64,000 nt of DNA from Deinococcus metalli (GTDB lineage: Bacteria > Deinococcota > Deinococci > Deinococcales > Deinococcaceae). The stretch covers positions 1 through 64,000 of the forward strand of contig NZ_JACHFK010000008.1 of NCBI RefSeq assembly GCF_014201805.1. The letters run 5' to 3'. The notes under the pieces are model-generated. The model did not search any database. It saw nothing but the letters and a program-made list of their open reading frames with translations, and had not been told where the DNA came from. A program made the position numbers and the translations under genes. This document shows positions 59,238 to 64,000 of the stretch, piece after piece. Position 1 is the first letter of the stretch; the number at the start of each line of letters is the position of its first letter.

Positions 59238-61369
59238 CCACATCCAGCACGCCCGTTTCGCCGGCCGCCACGGACACCCCGCCTGAAGCGCACGCCGGAC
59301 CCACCTTCACCCGCCAGGAAAAGCTGTTCACCATGATCGGCACGCTGCTCGGTATGCTCCTCGCGGCGCTCGACCAGACCATCGTCTCGACCGCCGGGCC
59401 GCAGATCCAGAAAGACCTGCGGATCGACCCCAGCCTGTACACCTGGATCACGACCTCGTACCTCGTGGCGTCCACCGTCATGGTGCCCATCTACGGCAAA
59501 CTGTCCGATCTGTATGGTCGCCGGCGCATCCTGATGTTCGGGATCGTCTCGTTCCTGATCGGGTCGCTGCTGTGCGGCCTGTCCGGCGAGCCGTTCCTGG
59601 GGAACATCCTGGGCGGCGGCACCGGGCAGCTCATCGCCTTCCGCGCCATCCAGGGCTTCGGCAGCGCCGCGCTGTTCACCACGGCCTTCGCGGTGGTCTC
59701 CGACCTGTTCGCGCCGGCCGAACGCGGCCGCTATACCGGGCTGTTCGGCGCGGTCTTTGGCATCTCCAGCGTGCTCGGGCCGCTGATCGGCGGCTTCCTG
59801 ACCGATCACCTGAGCTGGCACTGGGTCTTCTACGTGAACCTGCCCATCGGCCTGATCGCCATCGCGTTCATCCTCACGCGCATGCCGGCCCTCAAGCACC
59901 TGTACGGCCGGGCCGAGGAAAAACCGCGCCTGGACCTGCTGGGGGCGCTGTGGCTGGTGGTCGCCGTGGTGCCGCTGCTGCTCGCGCTGTCCCTGGGCAA
60001 GTCCACCCTGACGCCCGGGGAGACCGGGTTCCTGTGGGGCTCGTGGCAGATCCTGTCCATGTTCGCGGTGGCGGCTGTGGGCACGGCGCTGTTCCTGCTC
60101 ACCGAGCGCCGCGCGCACGATCCCCTCATGAGCCTGGACCTGTTCCGCAACCGGGTGTTCTCGGTGGGCACGGTCGCCACCTTCCTGCTGGGCATGGCGT
60201 TTCTGGGGCCGATCATCTTCCTGCCGCTGTTCATGGTGAACGTGGTGGGCCTGAGCGCCACCAATTCCGGTCTGACCCTGACGCCGCTGGTGCTGGGCCT
60301 GGTAGCCGGCAACATCCTCAGCGGGCAACTGGTGACCCGGATTGGCAAGTACAAGGGCATCATGGTCGCCAGCCTGGTGCTGCTGATGGCCGCCTTCTTG
60401 GTCATGGGCGTGACCCTGCACCCGGACGCCACCCAGGCGTCCGTCACCTGGAAGATGATCCTGATCGGCCTGGGCCTCGGGCCGTCCATCCCGCTGTACA
60501 CCCTGGCCATCCAGAACGCCTCAGACCCGCGCCTGACCGGGCAGGTCACGTCGGCCGTCACCTTCTTCCGCAACCTGGGTCAGGTCGTGGGTGTGGCGAT
60601 CCTGGGCACGCTGTTCGCCAACACCCTGAGCAGCGAACTGACCACCGCCCAGGCGCAGGCGCAGGCCCTGCTGCCCGCCGAGGCCCGCGCACAGTTCGGC
60701 ACCATCGGTCAGGGCGAGGGCAGCGGCGCGAGCAACTTCAACGTGACCACCATCAAGACCACGGTCAGCGCCAAGCTGGACACCCAGGAGCAGCGGATCA
60801 CCCGCGCCCTGCGCGACAACGACCCGGCCAGCGTGAAGGCCCTGCTGGCCGACCCGAACACTCCCGAACAGCTGAAAACCGTGCTGGCCGCCGGAGGCAT
60901 CGACGCGCAGGTGAAGGCCGGCTTCGACGGCGTGCTCGCGGGCATCACGGCCGCCGTCCGCAGCGGCCAGCCCGGCGCACTCGGGGCCCTGGCCGCCAAC
61001 CCCCAGGTGCCGGCCGCCCTGCGTGCCCAGCTCACTCAGATTCCGCCGCAGGCGATCACCACCACCCAGGGGCAGGACGCCGTGCTGGCCCGCATTAGCG
61101 CCGGCCTGAACGCCGCGCAGGCCAGCGCGGCCACCCAGGCCAAGACGAAGGCCGTGGACGCCGCCGTCTCCGCCATCGAGAGCAGCAGAACCAGCATTCT
61201 GCACGCCATCGACGTGTTCGGCACCGGCTTCAAGCTTGCCCTGACCGACGCCGTGAGTGTGGTGTTCCGGGTCGGCCTGATCGCCGTCGTGCTGGGGTTC
61301 CTGGCCACCCTGATCCTTCCGCAGGTGCCGCTGCGCCGCCGCGCCGGCCCCATGCCCGTGGCAGAGTAA
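59234..61369 (+). CDS. MFS drug exporter (DHA2 type, 14 TMS) with long loop
   Basis: 711 residues. DHA2 marks: LDQTIVSTAGPQIQKDL (motif D1 region), GKLSDLYGRRRILM (motif A) and the GFGSAALFTTAF and GPLIGGFLTDHLSWHWVFYVN (motif C). Usual length is 450-530; here about 190 residues are inserted between LGTLFANTLSSEL and the last helix (FKLALTDAVSVVF). The insert is Ala/Gln/Thr-rich and helical with PNTPEQLKTVL and NPQVPAALRAQL-like units. Probably a proton-driven drug exporter controlled by the MarR gene before it. Confidence 0.93.
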   Translation: MTTSSTPVSPAATDTPPEAHAGPTFTRQEKLFTMIGTLLGMLLAALDQTIVSTAGPQIQKDLRIDPSLYTWITTSYLVASTVMVPIYGKLSDLYGRRRILMFGIVSFLIGSLLCGLSGEPFLGNILGGGTGQLIAFRAIQGFGSAALFTTAFAVVSDLFAPAERGRYTGLFGAVFGISSVLGPLIGGFLTDHLSWHWVFYVNLPIGLIAIAFILTRMPALKHLYGRAEEKPRLDLLGALWLVVAVVPLLLALSLGKSTLTPGETGFLWGSWQILSMFAVAAVGTALFLLTERRAHDPLMSLDLFRNRVFSVGTVATFLLGMAFLGPIIFLPLFMVNVVGLSATNSGLTLTPLVLGLVAGNILSGQLVTRIGKYKGIMVASLVLLMAAFLVMGVTLHPDATQASVTWKMILIGLGLGPSIPLYTLAIQNASDPRLTGQVTSAVTFFRNLGQVVGVAILGTLFANTLSSELTTAQAQAQALLPAEARAQFGTIGQGEGSGASNFNVTTIKTTVSAKLDTQEQRITRALRDNDPASVKALLADPNTPEQLKTVLAAGGIDAQVKAGFDGVLAGITAAVRSGQPGALGALAANPQVPAALRAQLTQIPPQAITTTQGQDAVLARISAGLNAAQASAATQAKTKAVDAAVSAIESSRTSILHAIDVFGTGFKLALTDAVSVVFRVGLIAVVLGFLATLILPQVPLRRRAGPMPVAE

Positions 61370-61388
61370 GAGCCGCACTGCCGGTCCC

Positions 61389-61420
61389 GGCTGACCTGGG
61401 GGTGCTCCTCCGGGTCAGCC
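61389..61420 (+). terminator. Stem-loop after the MFS gene
   Basis: GGCTGACC (61389-61396) pairs with GGTCAGCC (61413-61420) around a 16-nt loop, 20 nt after the stop. No T-run. Confidence 0.45.
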
Positions 61421-61477
61421 GCCGTCTGTATGTCCGCGTGGTGTGGCCGTGTGGGCCACGGCGCAGCGCAAACTCCG

Positions 61478-61483
61478 TAGCAT
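61478..61483 (+). promoter_or_regulatory. -10 box (TAGCAT) of ttcA
   Basis: TAGCAT lies 12 nt before the ttcA ATG at 61496, giving a leader of about 5-6 nt. Confidence 0.45.
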
Positions 61484-61499
61484 GTCCCGGACTCCATGA
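61482..61499 (+). other. Five-codon ORF overlapping the ttcA start
   Basis: ATG 61482 opens MSRTP and stops at TGA 61497-61499, overlapping the ttcA ATG (ATGA). It starts within the -10 box, so it is probably not transcribed from it; kept only as a note. Confidence 0.2.
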
Positions 61500-62356
61500 C
61501 CACGCCAGCCGCCACCGACACCCTCTTCCGGCCCATCCTCCGCCTGACGGGGCGGGCGATCACCGACTACGCCATGATCGGAGCGGGTGACCACGTGATG
61601 GTCTGCGTGTCGGGCGGCAAGGACAGCTACACGCTGCTGGACGCGCTGCTGCACTTCCAGCGCGCCGCGCCCATCGACTTCCGGGTGACCGCCGTGAACC
61701 TCGACCAGGGCCAGCCGGGCTTTCCCACCGGGGTGCTGCCGCGCTACCTGTCGGCGCTGGGCGTGGCGCACGATGTGATCCGTCAGGACACGTACTCGGT
61801 GGTCAGGGCGAAGGTGCCGGCGGGCAGAACCACCTGCGCGCTGTGCAGCCGCCTGCGCCGGGGCGCGCTGTACGCCCACGCCCGCCGTATCGGGGCCACG
61901 AAGATCGCCCTGGGGCACCACCGCGAGGACATCCTGGAGACGTTCTTGATGAACCTCTTCCACGGCGCGCGCCTAAAGGCCATGCCGCCCAAACTCCAGA
62001 GTGACGACGGCACGAACGTCGTGATCCGGCCGCTGGCGTACGTGCCGGAGGCGGACATCGCCGCGTACGCCCGCGCCCGCGCGTTCCCGATCATTCCCTG
62101 CGACCTGTGCGGCGCGCAGCCGAACCTCCAGCGCGAGGTCGTGGGCCAGATGCTCCAGGCCTGGGAGCGGGAGCACCCCGGCCGCCTGAACACCGTGCTG
62201 CGGGCGCTGGCGACCGTTGATGCCAGCCACCTGCTCGACCGCGCGCTGTTCGACTTCGCGGGCCTGGGCACCGCTCCAGCGCAGGGCGACACGGCCTTCG
62301 ACGGGGACGACATGGGGGTTCTGGCCGGTGTGCAGGAACTGCCGATGCTGGACTGA
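61496..62356 (+). CDS. ttcA: tRNA 2-thiocytidine biosynthesis protein TtcA
   Basis: 286 residues. Thiolates C32 of some tRNAs with ATP and a 4Fe-4S cluster. PP-loop SGGKDS (39-44); cluster Cys pair CALC (about 114-117) in [13 protein letters not shown], and the third Cys region [30 protein letters not shown] and LKAMPPKL match TtcA closely. Very short leader. Convergent with the LysE gene, 3 bp apart. Confidence 0.95.
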   Translation: MTTPAATDTLFRPILRLTGRAITDYAMIGAGDHVMVCVSGGKDSYTLLDALLHFQRAAPIDFRVTAVNLDQGQPGFPTGVLPRYLSALGVAHDVIRQDTYSVVRAKVPAGRTTCALCSRLRRGALYAHARRIGATKIALGHHREDILETFLMNLFHGARLKAMPPKLQSDDGTNVVIRPLAYVPEADIAAYARARAFPIIPCDLCGAQPNLQREVVGQMLQAWEREHPGRLNTVLRALATVDASHLLDRALFDFAGLGTAPAQGDTAFDGDDMGVLAGVQELPMLD

Positions 62357-62359
62357 CCG

Positions 62360-62989
62360 TCAGCTGTGCCCGACCGTCGCCGTGCCCACGCCCAGTGCCA
62401 CGTACACGCTGCCCGTGACGTACTTCTGCCGCCGGGCGAAGACCTGGTTGCCGCGCAGCTTCCGGCCCACGCTCCCTGCCAGCAGCGCATACGTGGAGTC
62501 GCTGACGGTGGCCAGCGCCAGGAATTCCAGCCCCAGCAGCAGGGTCTGCCCCCACACCGGACCGTGTCCCGGGTGCACGAACTGCGGCAGGAACGCCAGG
62601 AAGAAGATCGCCGTCTTGGGGTTCAGGGCGTTGACGGTCGCGCCCTGCCAGAAGATGCGCGCCAGCGGTTGCGTGGGCGGCAGGGCCACATCGGCCACCT
62701 CCTCGCGCGACAGCAGCGTGCGGACGCCCAGATAGATCAGGTACGCGGCTCCCACGAACTTCAGGACGCTGAACAGCAGCGCCGACGACAGCACCAGCGC
62801 CGACACGCCCACCGTGGCGGCCACGACATGCACCAGCCCGCCCGTCTGCACTCCCAGCGCCGACACCAGCCCCGCCCGGCGGCCCTGCTGCATGGACCGC
62901 GCCACGATGTACAGCACGCTCGGCCCCGGGATCAGCAGCAGCGCCAGCGCGGCGACCGCGAAGGTCAGGAGGGTGGGCAGGTCAGGCAT
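62360..62989 (-). CDS. LysE/RhtB family exporter
   Basis: 209 residues, six membrane segments. Family features: IPGPSVLYIVARSMQQGRRAGLVSALGVQTG (split over 20-50) and NPKTAIFFLAFLPQFV (about 121-136). Exports amino acids or related metabolites. GGAGG lies about 10 nt before the ATG. The ends meet ttcA with a 3-bp gap. Confidence 0.93.
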   Translation of the reverse strand: MPDLPTLLTFAVAALALLLIPGPSVLYIVARSMQQGRRAGLVSALGVQTGGLVHVVAATVGVSALVLSSALLFSVLKFVGAAYLIYLGVRTLLSREEVADVALPPTQPLARIFWQGATVNALNPKTAIFFLAFLPQFVHPGHGPVWGQTLLLGLEFLALATVSDSTYALLAGSVGRKLRGNQVFARRQKYVTGSVYVALGVGTATVGHS

Positions 62990-63062
62990 GGGGGCCGCCT
63001 CCAGCGGCGGGAATGGAGCATGGGCGGTGGGATGGAGCGTCTCTTTTTTCCATCACCGCTCT

Positions 63063-63746
63063 CTACTTCTCCTCGTCCGGGTAGACCTTGAGTTCCGTGA
63101 CGTGCGCCCGGTCGGGTCTCGTCAGGGCGTGGGCCACGCTCTTGGCGAGGCCGCGCGGGTCGATCATGGTCTCCCACTTCAGGCCGTCGTCGCGGTTGGC
63201 GGGCGTGTCGATGGCGCCCATGGGGTACAGCACCATGCCGCGCACGCCCTTGGCCTTGAGTTCGTCGTGCAGGCTGAGCACGTACGCGCTCAGGGCGGCC
63301 TTGCTGGCGGTGTACAGGGCCGCCTTGGGGCCGCTCATGCGGGCGGCCTGCCCGGCGCTGACGCCCAGGATCAGGCCGTCTTTCTGCCGCAGCATGTGCG
63401 GCAGCACGCCCTGCACAGCGTGGAACAGCGAGAGCATGTTGGCATCGAACATCCGGCGGTAGTCCTCGGTGGTGGCCTTCTGCGCGTCCTGCATGGCGAA
63501 GGTGCCGACCGTGTGGACCAGTATGTCCACCTTGACCTTGCGGAGGTCCTCGACGCTGCTCTCCTGCGTGAGGTCGACGTCGATCACCTCGGTGGCGGGA
63601 AAGCGGTCGGCCGCGCGCTCAAGCGCGTCACCGCGCCCGACGAGCACCATCTGGGCGCCGGCATCTTCGAGTTCCTGCGCGATGGCGGTTGCCAGGGCAC
63701 CGCCGGCGCCGGTGAGCATGACAGTGGAGGAGCCGAGGTTCGCCAT
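63063..63746 (-). CDS. Short-chain dehydrogenase/reductase
   Basis: 227 residues. NAD(P) loop TGAGGALA (about 12-19), NAG-like position as HTVGTFAMQD, catalytic Ser in GVSAGQAARMSG and YTASK (Tyr and Lys). Classical SDR; substrate unknown. Leaderless: TACGCT 6 nt before the ATG. Confidence 0.92.
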   Translation of the reverse strand: MANLGSSTVMLTGAGGALATAIAQELEDAGAQMVLVGRGDALERAADRFPATEVIDVDLTQESSVEDLRKVKVDILVHTVGTFAMQDAQKATTEDYRRMFDANMLSLFHAVQGVLPHMLRQKDGLILGVSAGQAARMSGPKAALYTASKAALSAYVLSLHDELKAKGVRGMVLYPMGAIDTPANRDDGLKWETMIDPRGLAKSVAHALTRPDRAHVTELKVYPDEEK

Positions 63747-63752
63747 GCCTAC

Positions 63753-63758
63753 AGCGTA
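63753..63758 (-). promoter_or_regulatory. -10 box (TACGCT), leaderless
   Basis: TACGCT on the minus strand, 6 nt before the ATG at 63746. Confidence 0.6.
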
Positions 63759-63772
63759 GCCGCCCTCCGGCT

Positions 63773-64000
63773 TCAGGGAGCCTTCATGAGGCTAGAGCTG
63801 TCCAGCGCGGCCGCCCGCACGTCCGCCCACGCGCCCCGGCCCAGCACAAAGGGCGCGTGCTGGACGGGCGTGGTGACCTCAGGTCCGTCCGGCGCGAGGT
63901 ACACGTTCACCTCAGACCGGATGCCGAAGCCCCGCGCGGCCGGGTACGTGCCGGGTTCCACGGTCACGCCCAGCCCCGGCGTGAGGGCGCGCGTGTCGTG
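63773..64000 (-). CDS. M24 family metallopeptidase (Xaa-Pro type), C-terminal part
   Basis: Partial: the last ~75 residues, open at the window edge. LTPGLGVTVEPGTYPAARGF contains the pita-bread motif with the metal-binding Glu (TVEPG), followed by GIRSEVNVYL with the second conserved Glu position. This is the C-terminus of Xaa-Pro aminopeptidase or dipeptidase-like proteins. The stop is at 63773-63775. Confidence 0.8.
   Translation of the reverse strand, partial: HDTRALTPGLGVTVEPGTYPAARGFGIRSEVNVYLAPDGPEVTTPVQHAPFVLGRGAWADVRAAALDSSSLMKAP

Overview
The window is a 64 kb piece of a high-GC chromosome that I assign to the genus Deinococcus. The reasons are the split 16S rRNA end, about twenty start codons sitting 5-8 nt after a TANNNT -10 box (leaderless transcription, known to be widespread in Deinococcus), a dense set of Nudix, GNAT and kinase-like genes, and a DUF11/glycine-rich cell-envelope operon. 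The assignment is inference; no species is claimed.

Layout. 1-165: 3' end of 16S rRNA followed at once by a terminator. 0.3-5.5 kb: arginine and shikimate-type metabolism (argF, argC, a SdhL-type shikimate dehydrogenase-like gene) plus a secreted lipoprotein. 5.5-10 kb: YegP-like, metallo-beta-lactamase fold, DUF2270, CDP-alcohol phosphatidyltransferase and small membrane proteins. 10-16 kb: an APH(3')-like kinase, an MMPL transporter carrying an odd in-frame palindromic insertion, DedA, HAD, aldo/keto reductase. 16-24 kb: PIG-L deacetylase (bacillithiol-type candidate), three tandem double-domain GNAT proteins, degenerate Nudix, a queuosine-precursor transporter, and an ispF - phosphatase - trmL operon. 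23.7-28.4 kb: a degenerate GGDEF protein, two small remotely similar unknown proteins and a convergent 938-residue AfsR/SARP-like STAND regulator, with a lower-GC patch at about 25.05-26.34 kb. 28.5-36.2 kb: a YigZ pseudogene (in-frame stop), Nudix, DUF4403, intradiol dioxygenase-like lipoprotein, GrpB, a frameshifted phosphotransferase, an M4/M36-like lipoprotein metallopeptidase, DUF1905, aldo/keto reductase. 36.4-38.5 kb: pnp. 38.6-55.7 kb: a five-gene, 17 kb envelope operon on the minus strand (165, 778, 929, 1591 and 2159 residues). 56-64 kb: class A penicillin-binding protein, marR-MFS pair, ttcA, LysE exporter, SDR and the 3' end of an M24 peptidase.

How it works together. Most genes are housekeeping, read from short leaderless promoters or joined by ATGA/GTGA overlaps. 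Two parts look least described: the DUF11 envelope operon, which ends in a beta-barrel protein gene overlapping the gene of a giant glycine-rich/DUF11 secreted protein and has hairpins after its first two genes, and the 23.7-28.4 kb regulator locus. I saw no tRNA, insertion sequence, phage gene or CRISPR array.
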